A stretch of 64,000 bases of DNA from Branchinecta lynchi. Taxonomy: Eukaryota > Arthropoda > Branchiopoda > Anostraca > Branchinectidae. The position numbers were made by a program, and so were the translations under genes. This document shows positions 1 through 37,389 of this stretch, piece after piece. The notes under the pieces are model-generated. The model saw only the letters and a program-made list of their open reading frames with translations. It was not told the DNA's origin and did not search any database. The number at the start of each line of letters is the position of its first letter. Positions within the stretch are counted from its first letter, which is position 1. The stretch spans positions 25,101,252 to 25,165,251 of the forward strand of contig JAKZAP010000004.1 of NCBI GenBank assembly GCA_023053575.1. The letters are read 5' to 3'.

Positions 1-310
1 TTAGATTGGGTCGTTGAAAGGGTAGAGATTGTTCTGCATTTGGTTTTGGAGTCACTTGTCTCTTCTTCATCATTCCAGCTAAGATGGGTACTTGTTGGCT
101 GCTTGTATGGGCCATTTGAAGTTCTATACTGTGGTTATAGATAGTCCTTCAGACCAAGATGACTGCAAATCATATTTGATGGTGCAAAACCGAAAAGTCA
201 GCTACACTTTGTTAGAGCATATTTGAGCCCTTCTTGGCAAGGGTCCTCTTCAGGCTCAAAGCCACTCAAGCTGGAAAATTAACTTGTGAAACAATTAAAG
301 ATTCTTCTGT
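1..310 (+). repeat. Family F dispersed repeat, copy 1
   Basis: Shares its whole length with 1084-1306 as a diverged direct copy (TTAGATTGGG... through GTCAGCTACACT...). The right part holds the family F core TTGATGGTGCAAAAC, AGTCAGCTACA and CCCTTCTTGGCAAGGGTCC, seen again at 8012, 43348, 44000 and 52405. Confidence 0.7.
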
Positions 311-1083
311 AAATATCTGATTTTACGAACTTCTTCTCTGCAAGTTGGTTGGAGTTAGATGGTTAGATTATACAAAATTAAAGATTTTGCAAACTTTTTT
401 ACCATCACAGTCATCACTTCCTGGGGTAAGTCAAACAGAAACCCTGTATATTCTGATCACCATTTTGCCCGTTTCTGAACTATGATTTCCATTCAAATGA
501 TTTCTTTCCTTGCCCACTAAAGCACCAGTACGATCACAGTCATAAATGGAAGATCCGAAGTCAAAGACTAGCTTCAGAGAGGTCTCGTTTTTCTCCATCT
601 TATTCAGTTTTGAATTCATGGCAAATTTTATTTCCTAAAATTCATTCTACAAAATCCCTTGAAAGTATAAAAAAAACAGCTATCCCAAATTCTCAGTAAC
701 AAGTTTAAGAATGGATAATTAACAGTTACATTGGTTGTATTTCATGTTTATTTATGTGTTTTCCTCTAGTGATACTGGTATTCAGTCACCCTTCCCTCAT
801 TTTTGTTGTTGTTTTTGTTTGGATTGATTTCGCTTCGTGTTGGCGATGTCGCGAGTTGATCTTTCTACTCAGCGTTGGGCCGATTTCGTTTTATTTATTT
901 TCTTTTATGGAAGGGTCTGAACCATTCGATGTTTTTCTTCTCTCCGGTTCAAACCTGAAATAATTGTAAGTGCAAAGCATAGTACTGTTAATGTTTATGT
1001 ATTATATAAAGTAAGAATACAAAACCTTGAGCCTTAGAGCTAGTACCGTGATTACATTCTTGACACAGCTACTGTTTTTCCTG

Positions 1084-1306
1084 TTAGATTAGGTTGTCAA
1101 AGGTAGACATTCTTCTGCATTTTTGTTTTGTAAGTCTCCTGTCTCTTATTCTGCTTTCCAGCTAAGATCAATACTTGTAGGCGGCATGGATGGTTGATTA
1201 GTAGTTCCATATTCTGGTGACAGATAGTCCTTCAGCCCAAGCTGACTGGAAATCATATTTGACGGTGCAAAACAGATAAGTCAGCTACATTTTATTACAG
1301 CTTTCT
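1084..1306 (+). repeat. Family F dispersed repeat, copy 2
   Basis: Diverged direct copy of 1-210, including CCAGCTAAGAT, GATAGTCCTTCAGCCCAAGC and GTGCAAAACAGATAAGTCAG. Confidence 0.7.
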
Positions 1307-1753
1307 TTAAAGACCTAACCCAAACATTTTATTTACCTTCTCTTACTGATCGCAAGACACCCAGTTTATTTAGTTCGAACTTCATTGCCAGATTGCTGTT
1401 TTGGCTTGAGAAAACCCCCACAAAAACATCTTATTTTTCAGACTTTGGAGCGTTAGATGGAAATTACTATTTTGATCCTTGGCACTTTTCATGCCATGAT
1501 GGATTTACATGCCAGACAATCGGCTGAGATTTAGTTTAGACCAATTATTTCCAACCTAGGAAACATGGTGTTTTTTTTAATTTGCTAGTTGTTTGACCAT
1601 GTTTTTTAGTGGTTTAAAAACTTTCACTGTGACAGTATGGGTGGTTAGAATTGTGTGCATGTTAGAAAGACCATTTTTGTTGGTCCGGTCTAAACAGAGA
1701 ATATAAAAATAGGAATCCACTTACTTCCACATGACCTGTTACTCAAGTTAGGA

Positions 1754-2078
1754 CAGTCTACCACAAATCCCTGATTTTTGGATACCCTATACGAAACGCT
1801 GGGTATATCAAGCATTTAGCATAGACTAAGCCTAACGCTGGATACCCTATGCCAAATGCTGGATACCTGTTGTAACCTAACCCTGACCAGAAAGGAGTTC
1901 TGATTGGTTGATTTTTTTAGCTTCACTCAAATCATCAATATTTTACTGGGTTACAGCATCCAGCACCTGGCATAGTGTATCCACGTTAGGCATAGGGCTG
2001 GCATAGGGTATGCCAAACGCTAGACATATCAGGCGTTTGGCATAGGGTATCCAAAAATTAGGGGTTTGTGGTTGACTG
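1754..2078. mobile_element. hAT-like foldback MITE (family I)
   Basis: Arms begin CAGTCTACCACAAATCCCTG and end with the complement (TTTGTGGTTGACTG). Inner arms carry TTTTTGGATACCCTAT and its inverse. An exact 8-bp target duplication AGTTAGGA flanks it (1746-1753 and 2079-2086). Eight-bp duplications and a CA-start are typical of hAT elements. A decayed partial copy lies near 60548-60650. Confidence 0.8.
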
Positions 2079-2332
2079 AGTTAGGATACTTACAATTAGT
2101 AAGATAATGTGAAACTATTGCAATAATTCCAATTTGCCAATTACATAAATTTACCCATCTCAAGGAGGTAAAACAAAAGCAATTGAGAAGAATGTAAACA
2201 AAACATCACAAGGATTAAACTATTGTTTGTGCTTCCTACTAAGCATAAATATTTGTTGGATTCGATGATACACTGTCAACAGTTATCAATCTTTGAGCCC
2301 ACAAAAAGCCACCTCGTAAGTCCGGCACTATA

Positions 2333-2581
2333 CAGGTGGGCACCAGACTTTTTGGAGAATTCCCATCCACAGGGGAATCCCCTGCACAGGGGAAAAAGAA
2401 CCCCTGTGGAGGAGATGGTGTTGGGGGAAAAGTGAAAAAGAATCCCCTGTGGAGGAGATAGTGTTGGGGGAACAGTGTGAGCAGTTGGGAAAACTGCACT
2501 TTTCCCCCAACACCATCTCCTCCACAGGGGTTCTTTTTCCCCTGTGGATGGGAATTCTCCAAAAAGTCTTGTGCCCAACTG
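2333..2581. mobile_element. Near-perfect foldback element
   Basis: Arms CAG(G/T)TGGGCACCAGAC and GTTTTTGGAGAATTCCCATC continue inward through CCACAGGGG blocks. The two halves are almost complementary over about 100 bp and would form a long hairpin. The two open frames across it on both strands are products of this symmetry, not genes. Confidence 0.75.
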
Positions 2582-3223
2582 TTATATGATAGCCCTACCT
2601 GAGGTACGAATATAAAGACGCTCTTTTTGATGGTCCCCCTACCTGAGGTACACGCACAAAGGCCTAGCATTGGCCAGGGCAGGAGGAAGATAAAAATACC
2701 CTCTTGAACAGTAAAAACGGCTACGAAATCTCGTAATTATTAGCTAAAACCTTTCACAAACCTCATCTTTCACAACTTGCATAGGTTTCTTCTTGAGACG
2801 GAAGTACTGAAAGTGGTGATAAGCTGGGTACGAAATTAAATTAACTACTACTAAACAGTGACTTTCTACGTTTTCCCCAAGATTGCTAAAAAAAAGCTAG
2901 ATCTGGGAAAAAACACCTTTTAATTTAATAATTGATATATTTAAAGACATTCGTGTATGTTTTATCATTTCATTGTAATCTAATCTGTTCTGGCTCTGTT
3001 TCCTCACAAAATGTATCTAGTAACCTTTAAGACTAAAATTTAGTCATTTCCACAATTTTAATTAGTGCTCGATTAGTATTTGCCACGCTGCATTTACGTA
3101 TTTCACTGTTTTGACTGTTTCACCACAGTTGGGCCTTTATTTTAGACCTGACTTCACAAGATTTCGGCTAGATTGGTGGTACAGTATTACGAATTTCTAT
3201 AACGTTGCCAAGAAGGCTTTCTG

Positions 3224-28226
<25,003 letters not shown>

Positions 28227-28326
28227 NNNNNNNNNNNNNNNNNNNNNNNNNNNNNNNNNNNNNNNNNNNNNNNNNNNNNNNNNNNNNNNNNNNNNNNNNN
28301 NNNNNNNNNNNNNNNNNNNNNNNNNN
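28227..28326. other. Assembly gap (100 N)
   Basis: Exactly 100 N, the usual placeholder for a gap of unknown size. It opens inside S6K exon 11 and closes inside a truncated family A repeat. The missing sequence should include the rest of exon 11 and the C-terminal S6K exons. Confidence 0.99.
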
Positions 28327-28530
28327 CCAACCTTCTCGAAATAGTAACTAATAGTAACTATGTGTTCACCATGCACGGGAGCGTAGTAAGCGTGGTAACT
28401 ACGGATCTCTGTAACGTGATTGGCTGGTTTACCCCGTGGTGTGATATTTCGGGAAAATAGAAAATACATTCCAGCCCGACGCCAAGAAGCCAACATTCGC
28501 GACGTCAAGCGTAGTAACTACGGCAAGTAC
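28327..28530. mobile_element. Family A MITE, copy 5 (truncated by gap)
   Basis: CCAACCTTCTCGAAATAGTA through GTAGTAACTACGGCAAGTAC. The left end is lost in the N run. Repeated sequence here probably caused the assembly break. Confidence 0.7.
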
Positions 28531-29709
28531 ACATTATCTTTGAACATTCTGGAAAATACTTTGGCTTTCGGGCTTTTCACCTCATGTTTACCCCGTCTTA
28601 GTGCTTATTTTGACGGGTTACAATAAAACCATCAATCATCTTTATAGCGTAGCAGTGTGAACAAGGGGTTCCAACAACGCTTCCGACTAACTGCAAACAC
28701 TACCTTGTTATCAAAATGACGCAACTTTCAAGACATTTTCTACCGCAAACACTGAGAACGGAGAATTCCGTACCAGTTCCGGTTCCACCTTAAAAGGATG
28801 ACTAATATTTAATGATTTGCAAAGACACAGCTGTGGTATGGTTGTCTTTCATCAGCCTCTTAAATTTTGGCAAAGTGTCGGCAGAAAACCTGATATGACC
28901 ATTAACCAAGAACAAACAAACATAGTGAAGTAATGAAGTTGACACGGAATAAGCGCAGACAGAGTGGCCTCTTTGCAACCCTTACTCATGCGAACAAACC
29001 CATGAAAAATCCGGTGTTTTTTACTACGCTAGTCTACGCGCTCATTATATTTACCGATTGGGTGGCCATTTTTACCAATTTTTTGCAGAAAAAAAAGACA
29101 GTTTTGAAGAAAAATCGACTGATTTTGAAATAAAAACGACTGTTTTTAACAAAAAATCAATTGTGTTTACGAAAAACACGCCGCCAAGTCAGAAGACGGA
29201 GCCGGGTTCGTTGAGGGACCTTTGGAGATGTCAATCAACGCACCCGGCTCCTACCCGGACTTTGGGCTGAAATGCATACTTGATTACGTGAATATTCCAG
29301 GTGGACTCTCCAATCTCTGGAAAATAACGGACAGCACACTGGTTAATTTTAGACTGCAAATCGTTAATCCTAGAAGATTTTTTTTTCCTTTCAAATAATC
29401 ACTGTCCCAAGAACAGTCAAACTGAAAACGCCTATCTTCGAAGGAGATGCCAGCACTGTTTTGATCACAGGGTCAGTTTCTTAGCGGATATGAACTGACG
29501 TTCCTCGGTGTTTTAGAAACTTGTAACAAAACAAAGATCATCAAGATAGGAGAAAAGGGCATTACATAATCGATCGTAATGTAATAAATGAGATTTGTTC
29601 ACGTTTTACTGCACAGCAACTAGGGTTATTTGTCACATTCGTATATGAAATATGAATATTTTAGTACAGAGAGAGAGAGGTTTGTTAAGGCGACATGTCT
29701 GTGACTCAC
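28531..29709. other. Intergenic between S6K gap and unknown gene
   Basis: Family D-like run of AAAAATCGACTGATTTT words at 29050-29177, then the coding-like island 29178-29397. The rest is unrecognised. Lost S6K 3' exons or further exons of the unknown gene could lie here. Confidence 0.4.
29178..29397 (+). other. Coding-like island of uncertain strand
   Basis: Between a family D remnant and 29400 the plus strand has an ATG-poor open frame of over 70 codons with coding-like codon choice (EGPLEMSINAPGSYPDFG). The minus strand has a shorter frame after a TTTTCCAG acceptor near 29330 (STWNIHVIKYAFQPKVRVGA). One could be a 3' exon of the convergent unknown gene, or a lost S6K exon. I see no motif that decides, and the plus strand lacks a good acceptor. 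Confidence 0.2.
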
Positions 29710-29827
29710 CCACAAAGTACTGACCATATCTTCTAGGGGGCGGAAGGGAGAATTCACAACCCAACCTGGACAATCATCAAGTCCGCATGTTTTGTAATAG
29801 ATACCTCTCGGCCTTTTCGAACAAGAG
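29710..29827 (-). CDS. Unknown gene, candidate second exon
   Basis: Bounded by acceptor GGCTTCCAG and donor GTGAGT. Entered with the one-base phase left by the 32502 exon, it reads SCSKRPRGIYYKTCGLDDC then PGWVVNSPFRPLEDMVSTLW with no stop. Phase agreement and coding-like composition support it. The acceptor pyrimidine tract is only moderate. Confidence 0.45.
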
Positions 29828-32722
29828 CTGGAAGCCGACATTACAATAATTGCACATTATTATTTACTGTATTATTTTAGCTTTTATGGAAAAATTCATA
29901 AAATGTTCGTTTCACCATCCAGAGTCGGAGGCCACGAGTGCCATAAAAACGATATGAACCAACTTTCAGTTTCAGACGTGGGACTGATTAACAAAAAAGA
30001 CAATGCATAATTCATGGTTCATCTTCAACAATAAGGTTTTTACAACTTTGTAGATCCTCTTGGGAATAGCAAGAGAGCCATGACCCTTCTGATGGCACAA
30101 GTCAATGACGAGTCGACAAGCCTTCCGTCAATCACTGTCATCAGTTATTACCGGGTCGGCAGACACAATGCAGAACTGGAACACAATCAGAATAACCCGC
30201 TACCAAATGCTAGCGAACTCCGGCGAAATCAACAACTATGCCACCCGGACAGATCAATGAATGCCCTTGATGTCCGGATTAAGATGGCCAATATAGAAAG
30301 ATATGCAACTAAGGGCCAATAATGTGCTGTTCATGGCTATCCCCTTGTCAGTTCCATCGGAGTCCACTAGAGGACGCGCAATTAGGAGACAAAGTAGCCT
30401 ATATCCTTTTCTCGTCCCCGTTCACTTTATTTAATTTTTTCATCGACACAAGGATCCTACAATTATATCCATTACCGTAGTGAATCCTCAGTGAAGAATT
30501 AGTAATGAAACAGTTGTGAGTTACATCCTCATACGAATCAAATTCATTCTTCCTAAATTCCTTCTTTGAATGTTTTGTCTTTTGAAAAAGAAGGTTTGAG
30601 AGTTGACATCTTGACACGTCTTGACCAAGAATTAAGATTAGGAAACCCAGGTTCAGACAAACAAATGAATAATAACAAAAAACAAATTAAAAAAATAATC
30701 AATACAGAATTATCAAGAATTTAATTTTGGACTTGTCACTAGGCCACCTTAAATCAAGGGGGTAGACGGTCGCTCATTCAACAGACCAGTAACTTCTTCA
30801 TACTGGAAACAAATCAAAATGCAAATATAACAAAGAAATTCTGTCAGACCAAAAATGGTGCTTTCAAAAGCAACAGTTTAGATAAAGGGAGGGGGGGGGG
30901 GGGGAGACTGCTTGGTTAACAAGACCAAAGGTTTCGATGGGATCCCAAAAATTCAATATCTGATCCAGACAACTGGGTCTTGTCTTTGCATCTGAGAAAA
31001 CCAAGTTCAGATATGGATTCAGCATGTGTGTTTACCCCTATTGTCATATCTGTTTTGACGAAAACTTTCTTCCACTTCTGCCAATATCCCGGTTTCGGCC
31101 GAACTCCGGAACTAATTGTCCGGCGAAAAAAGAAAGCTCAAAAACGAACTCAGGGTATCTTCTTTCCCCAATGATGAACATCTAATCAACTTCAAATAAA
31201 AATTTAACTTATAACAAATTGTCCGACTCCAGCCGGATTCCGGTCGAACTACATGTCCGGGTAGAAAATTGTTTTCACATAAGCGTTCAGCGTGTCTTCT
31301 TGCCCTAGTTCGAACATCTAATCAACTCCAAATAAAACTTTTAATTTTAACAAACTTTAGGTTTGGGCCGGATTCCGGGCGAACTACTTGTCCGTCGAGA
31401 AAATGGTTTTCACCATCGTGTTCAGCTTGTCTTCCTACCCCTACATCAAACATCTAATCAACTTCAAATAAAACTTTTACTTTTAACAAACTTTCCGGTT
31501 TTGGCCGGATTCCGGGCGAACTACTTGTCCGATGACAAAATGGTTTTCACCATCGTATTTAACATGTCTTCTTACCCCATAATCGACTATCACATTAGCT
31601 GTTTCAAAATATTTTGTTTGCCCCTTCATTTGAACCCCCTCCCCCACCCCTAAATGTAGGGCTACAAAGCCCATCTACGAAGTCTACTGGTCCGATGACC
31701 CAACGAATCCTCACACCAAGTTTCATCAACATATCTCATTCCCTTCGAGAGTTATCGTGCTTACAGACGGACGGACGGACAGACGGACAACTTTTGCGAT
31801 GTCATAGGTATCCATCCGCTTACGTTTTGGGATCCCAAAAAGGTAAAAGAGGACCTTGTGGATAGCATTATCATGAACATACCACGAGGACTTTGGAATA
31901 ACGAGTTACACAAGCAGTTGCACAGACTCTAGACTATGCTCCACAAAGAAGCAGCTGCAACACATTGTCAGAGGCCGAGTATGACTGAGTGAGCTTGTAA
32001 TGGATACGTTCTGGAGGTGACATTTTTCAGAAGGAATGCCAACCCATCTTCAACATCAGCAATGACTTAGACGCTACCTTTAGTTTGAGTTTATATCTCT
32101 AGGGTTTTTTCTCGTATATCTGTAAAATCAATCCCTCCCGTTTTCACTTTCACAGGAGCAAATTCAATAGCCCTTATGCTAAAGGAGCATTCGAGGAAAC
32201 GTAATTGCTTTCCTAGACTCTATACTTTGTTTACACCCATACGAAACGGAACAATCACGGGATCCCCCCCCCCCTAGAAGAACTGCGAACGGACTAATAA
32301 GAAAAACGTTTACAAAAAATGCTTAGACAGAAAAAGGCACCGTCACGCCCCGAGAATTAGATCAGGTCCACCGTAGACCAAATCCCCCCCCCCCCTCGTC
32401 ACGATCCCGAAACGCCACTTAGCTGGAACACAAATCACACCAAGTCTAGAAGCCGACAGAAAAGATGGAAGTCTGCCAAGACGAAAATACAGAATACTTA
32501 CGCTAGCAAAAGGTTGAATAACTCCACAGGGCCGTGAAACTGCTTCATTCTCTTCTGACAAGTTTCCACCATAGCACTAAACCGATCAGAAAAGGCCACT
32601 TCCTGACCAGACCCTGCTCCACTTTCCCCACTGCCACCACTTCCATCACGACGTCGTCGATTTGAACTTTTATCATAAATGGTTTGAACTTTGAGCACTG
32701 CCATGTTTCTCAGAAATCCCAT
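29710..32722 (-). CDS. Unrecognised two-exon gene fragment (5' end of a gene)
   Basis: Two minus-strand open segments fit one splice phase: 32722-32502 and 29827-29710. Joined they give about 113 residues. I do not recognise the family. The first exon holds an Arg-rich and then Gly/Ser-rich low-complexity stretch, followed by a well-formed helix-like segment (ETCQKRMKQFHGPVELFNLL). The second is Cys-rich (YYKTCGLDDCPGW) and could bind metal, though two Cys alone prove nothing. Further exons would lie below 29710, in the 1.2 kb before the assembly gap. The gene is convergent with S6K. Evidence is limited to open frames, coding-like composition, donors and phase. Confidence 0.5.
30920..31843 (-). 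repeat. Family B element, copy 3 (inverted)
   Basis: Complement of the family: CAAGACCAAAGGTTTCGATG at the left, and GTATCCATCCGCTTACGTTT then GGGATCCCAAAA at the right. Four internal units with GCCGGATTCCGGGCGAACTA. It lies inside the intron of the unknown minus-strand gene. Confidence 0.75.
32502..32722 (-). CDS. Unknown gene, first coding exon
   Basis: It starts at ATG 32722-32720 (MGFLRNM) or at the ATG at 32704, which has the better Kozak context (AACATGG). An in-frame stop lies upstream of both. Reads MAVLKVQTIYDKSSNRRRRD, then a Gly/Ser-rich linker, then FSDRFSAMVETCQKRMKQFH and GPVELFNLLLA. It ends in phase 2 at a GTAAGT donor (32501-32496). Confidence 0.55.
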
Positions 32723-33972
32723 GGGAGTCAGACTACTGCAATCCGTCCCACATCAATGCAGGCTTGCCGCGGTCTAGTCGCACACTGTTCCGAATTGCCA
32801 CCTTATCACTACTTTTTCGAAACGCTACAGACGAAAGCGATAGTGAGGTTAGAATTAAAGCCCAGAAGAAGTTGTGGCGCGTGAGGCGGAATTGATTTCT
32901 ATTAATGCAGTCGTAATTGTTGCAGGCAATTAGGAAAAAGCTACACAGACTAAGAATGGTGTGATATTTGCGATTTTCGGCCTATGACCACTGCTCGATC
33001 AAGGTAGGAAAATCCGAGACTAAAGACGGAATTTCCGTGAATAAATCACACTTCTGGTCCTTTTGGGGGTTTGCTTCTACTTCCTTTTACTTCCTGTTTG
33101 CTCCAGTTTCCAGACGGAGGTTCTATCTCATTATTTGTTCTTGTTTGAACTCATATGGTGTTTGTGCCCGAAGAGAGAAGAGAAGTTCGGCAATTATGCC
33201 GTGAAAGTTCGTTATTAAAAAAATAAATCATTAGCATCATGTCATACTGATCATGTTATTACAGAAACGCTGGAGAACACTGGCTACCTAAAGGGGAGAC
33301 ATAAGAGCTCGCCACTAAACAGAAAATCTTATAATACGAGTCTGATGCGAGTAAACATAAAAAAGCCTTTTATTAATCCAAAATATCAAAACAAAGTAAT
33401 CGTCGATTTTCGTCTTGAAGGCGATAAACCATGGGGTTTTGCTTCACATGTATAGACTACCAATACATCACTGTTAGGAATTATTTGTATGCCCTGCTCT
33501 CACCTTGTTTAGTAAGTAAGTAATTTATTTATAACCCGCCGTTTTCAGAAAGCGGAGTAATGTTCAGTTCAGAATAAGGCGAGAGCTACGATGTGAAAAT
33601 GAAAGCAAGTTGCGACCGAGACTCTTAGTATACTGGTACCTGATCACGTGCTGAGATTAGTAGGCTACTTGGTCCAAGTGTGTGTGTCCCTTTGTAACAA
33701 AAACCCACCATGATATAGCCTAATTTCGAAGGAGTGTCCGACAATCACACTACCTCTATTAAGTTCCTCTTGACAAGTAGGCTATATGTCTAGGATATCG
33801 TTTGCTTTTACAGACCGGGTCAAGAAACTTTTAAGCCGGATCCGGCTATGGCAATATATTCACGAAGTGGACATGCTAAAAACAACGCCAAAAACAAAAG
33901 GGCAACTTTCTCAGTTATTAAAGATAGGCTATGTAGGTCTATCAGAGATTTCTACTTCACCGTAGTCCCATT

Positions 33973-34565
33973 TTAAAGTTTAGCTGAAAAGCAAACTAAT
34001 TTTTGTATTATTTAACTGAATAGGCCTACCAGGGCCATATCCAGGGGGAGGGAGGGGGAGGGGCTTGACCCCCCCCGGAAACATCCAAAAATAATCAATT
34101 TTGTATGCTTTTCCCTCTGATCTATGTCTTTTTTGTACGTTTTTGTCTGACGCGCAGGCGAGATAAATTCCTGGACACGGGCCTTAGGCCTACACTGCAT
34201 TATTTGGATTATGTTGATGGATTTTTTTCATTTTTCACTATTTGCTCTATAAAGACGTTCAGAATATCTACAGCCGTCCTCACAACGCACTATGAGACGG
34301 GAAATTTGAATCTCAATACAAACGTGGCTTTTCAGTGGCTAGTGATCAGCTCGTGGAAGGTAGCTCACTGCATGAACATTTCTTTTCGTAAATGTGTTCG
34401 TCAAGCATACAACACATTTACAAGCGCATAGAGGAACCACAAATCCAATAGGGAAATTCCACTATATGTAAATGGGTTATTCGTGAAAAGCGGAGCAAGC
34501 CTCTTTAAGTGACTAAGTGATGGATAACTACACTGTCCTATCTCAGTCCTTTTCGTTGAAACTTA
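33973..34565. mobile_element. Family J MITE, copy 2
   Basis: TTAAAGTTTAGCTGAAAAGC to CAGTCCTTTTCGTTGAAACT. Interrupted by family C (34030-34185). Confidence 0.65.
34030..34185. mobile_element. Family C hAT-like MITE, copy 3
   Basis: CAGGGCCATATCCAGG to CCTGGACACGGGCCTT, with an exact 8-bp duplication AGGCCTAC (34022-34029 and 34186-34193). Nested in family J. Confidence 0.85.
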
Positions 34566-35744
34566 AAAAACGGGCTCAAATATAATGATCTGCTTAAAAC
34601 CAACTGTTTTAATTCTTTCGTTATTTACTACTTACTTATCAAAGTTAAACTTTTCCTTCTACCAAAGCATCCTAAATGATGACAAACTGAACCCTTCGCA
34701 AATCGCCTGCTTGCGATTCCTCCACGCCAGACTTCTTAAATTCCTCCCACGAGCTTACTGATTCATCTGTCAATAATAACAATAGCAGATTACGAGTATG
34801 TCATATTACAAACAGTTAAACTTTGCAAATATTTGAACATCTTCTTTCATCTTTATTTTCTTTCTTGCTTGAAATGTGTTGCTATACATCCCAGAAATAC
34901 CGGATGCCGAAAGCCTTGTGTCATCTCGACGATCGACCACAAAAAACGGTGGGTTTGTACGAACTAAAAGCCAACAAGTACATGTCTGAATTCAGACTTT
35001 AAGAGTCAACTTCACTTCTGCTCGCGCCTCTTCCTTCAGTTTATGTTTCCAGCATGCGGTGCTCTTAATATCAACAAGTGGTAACGGACAGGAAAAGGGC
35101 GGAAATATGCTAATGTTTTCCAACTGCAAAAAACAACAAGTGCAATACCAAATTTCTCTAAAAACCTGGAAACGCCTAAAGACCTTTGTATTTTTTTTCC
35201 ATCCCATCATGTTACGCATTACCAGGAGCTTTCATGCGGAAAATCTGAGGGCTACTTGTTGAAAAAGAACTAAATGAGAACTTTAACATCACAGAGACCA
35301 CTCTTAAATTCCAGACTGAACCACCCAACACCTTTCTCCGGCTTTAATTCCAAAACCTCAGTACCAATCAAGACACTAACACTCTTAGAACCAACAACGC
35401 AGTAATCCATTCGCAAACTTTGTTTTGCATTCACCAACAGCAAGTAACTGACTAGTACAAAATTCAAGGGAATTTTCTGAATGAACGGTCTTGCGGGTTG
35501 TCAACGCGCTGAGCTATAGCCGCGGTTGCACGACTCTGGTGGCTGCTCAGCACTTACGTCGCACGGGACACCGACCGAACCATCAACTGCGTAACACAAC
35601 AAAGGAGCAGATGCTAAATTAGATTATACACTGTTTATTTACTGGAACTGGAAAAACCACGTGACTCGTATGCTACAGTCGTTTACAGAATTCGGACGGA
35701 CTTGCCGAAATCTTTACAAATTTGGCGTTAATATGTGTCTGTAT

Positions 35745-35925
35745 GTGTAGTTTATTTATGCTTGTAATATGATGTAACTATTGTAATGTGAACATTTTCA
35801 ATGTAGGTTAGTGCATAGGTAGTGGATCCCCCACAAGATAGCTTCAGGGGATCTTGTTTCTTGCCATATATTTTATGTTATGTAGTGTGTGTAGTATGAA
35901 TAAATGAATGAATGAAATGAACAAC
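35745..35925 (+). mobile_element. LINE/SINE 3' tail, plus copy
   Basis: GTAGTTTATTTATGCTTGTA to AATAAATGAATGAATGAA. Tetranucleotide-repeat tail, colinear with the complement of 9155-9340. Confidence 0.6.
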
Positions 35926-37389
35926 TGCGAGAAGTACAAAGTGTACAGACGAGGACACGAACTGACTTGTGCTGTGTCGAAATTGGGTAAAACCATTTGT
36001 GCAAGCTCACCTTTTGAATCTGAACCTAATTTGCTAGTCCCATACCTGCCCTCCTTGAACAGCTCGGCCTAGATTCGCTTGCTAGCCGTAGACAAAAACT
36101 GTCGACTGCTTTTGGTACAGGGTAGCTGAAAAGTACATCTCATCGGTACATACTCCCCCCCTGATTTCAAGCCACACCGACAAAAACCCGTAAGGGCAGT
36201 GGCAAAAGCTATATACCTCGCATACAGCCTATCCAGGTGGCTCGAAGCAGTTGTAAAAAAAAATGTGTCCCCTCGTTTGCTAAGTTTTTTAATGTCAGTG
36301 ATTGTAAGCAAGAGCAACTAGGGCTGCAGTTATCAGTTATATTTATATCAGATTGTATTTCGCACGTGCATTTCGTTTTCGTATCATTATTTACTAAATT
36401 CGTCAGTCAGTGACTCAGTGTGTACCTGAGGTCACTTCCTTTAATGTACTAGACGATTAGTTTTATCTGCGACGATCAATCTCATTTGAAACTAGACCTA
36501 CGTTGCCTGAGCAATGTGAACTGTTGCGGCAACCTTTGTCCGGCTTCGCCAACTAAAGTGTTGCGAGAGCAACACTTTGGTTTTGTTTCTTCGCTGTCGG
36601 CTAATGCTTAAGTTGTCAACTTATCGAAGCTTTTAAAATGGGATGTTTTAAAAAGAATAATCACATGATCAAAAGCTATTCTTCGGCGTTGTAAAAACAA
36701 AAACAAAAGAATATCGAAGAAGGGACTAAATTGACTTTGCAGTCAGTTGAACTTTATCCTTTTCAATCGTAGACATCGTGACGGATGAAAACTTGGAACA
36801 ATATCTTTATAAAGCTATCCGTAACTTTTCAGGATTAAAATACCCATAGATGACACTATTAATTATTATGAAACTACCTCATTGTTTTGTACCCGTTGCG
36901 AAAAAAAAAATGTCGACACAAAATTTCTTACCGTCAGATTCATAGAGTTCAGATGTGCTGACCATAAATTGTATTTATTGACGATTGAACGAATATTCGG
37001 CTTGTCCGCTTCCCGTCTTAGAAATAAACTGAATAGGGGTGCATTATGGTTCGGTTCGCGAACTGAGTGCTAATAGCCCGTCTCACTGCTGAAGCTTGAA
37101 CTCCGCAGTTCATTTCGCTCCACCAGAATGAAACTATCCCATCTCCAATCCGCTACGGAAGCTATCCCTTGTCAAAGCTGCAAAAATGGATTAGTAGCCT
37201 AAGCTATCTTGTGCAAAATTTTGTACTGAATCGGAACCTGCAGCCAGAATCAACACAGCCCATCAAAGATAGGTGTCTTCAACACCGCTTTTGGGCTAAC
37301 CGGTGAAGCTATTCTATGTGCATCTCCAAATAACTCCTGAAAAGTATTTGATGGTGGAAAAACGGTGAAAAACAGTTCCTTGGAACAAT

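Noticed and set aside
2223..2670. Several overlapping open frames on both strands (up to 143 codons)
   Set aside because: They lie across the near-perfect foldback at 2333-2581; the symmetry produces mirrored open frames. No motif or splice context.
30080..30322. 80-codon plus-strand frame in the unknown gene's intron
   Set aside because: No motif and no support from neighbours. Could not be distinguished from chance.
36069..36317. 82-codon minus-strand frame with several Cys
   Set aside because: No family recognised, no splice sites of quality, and no partner exon.
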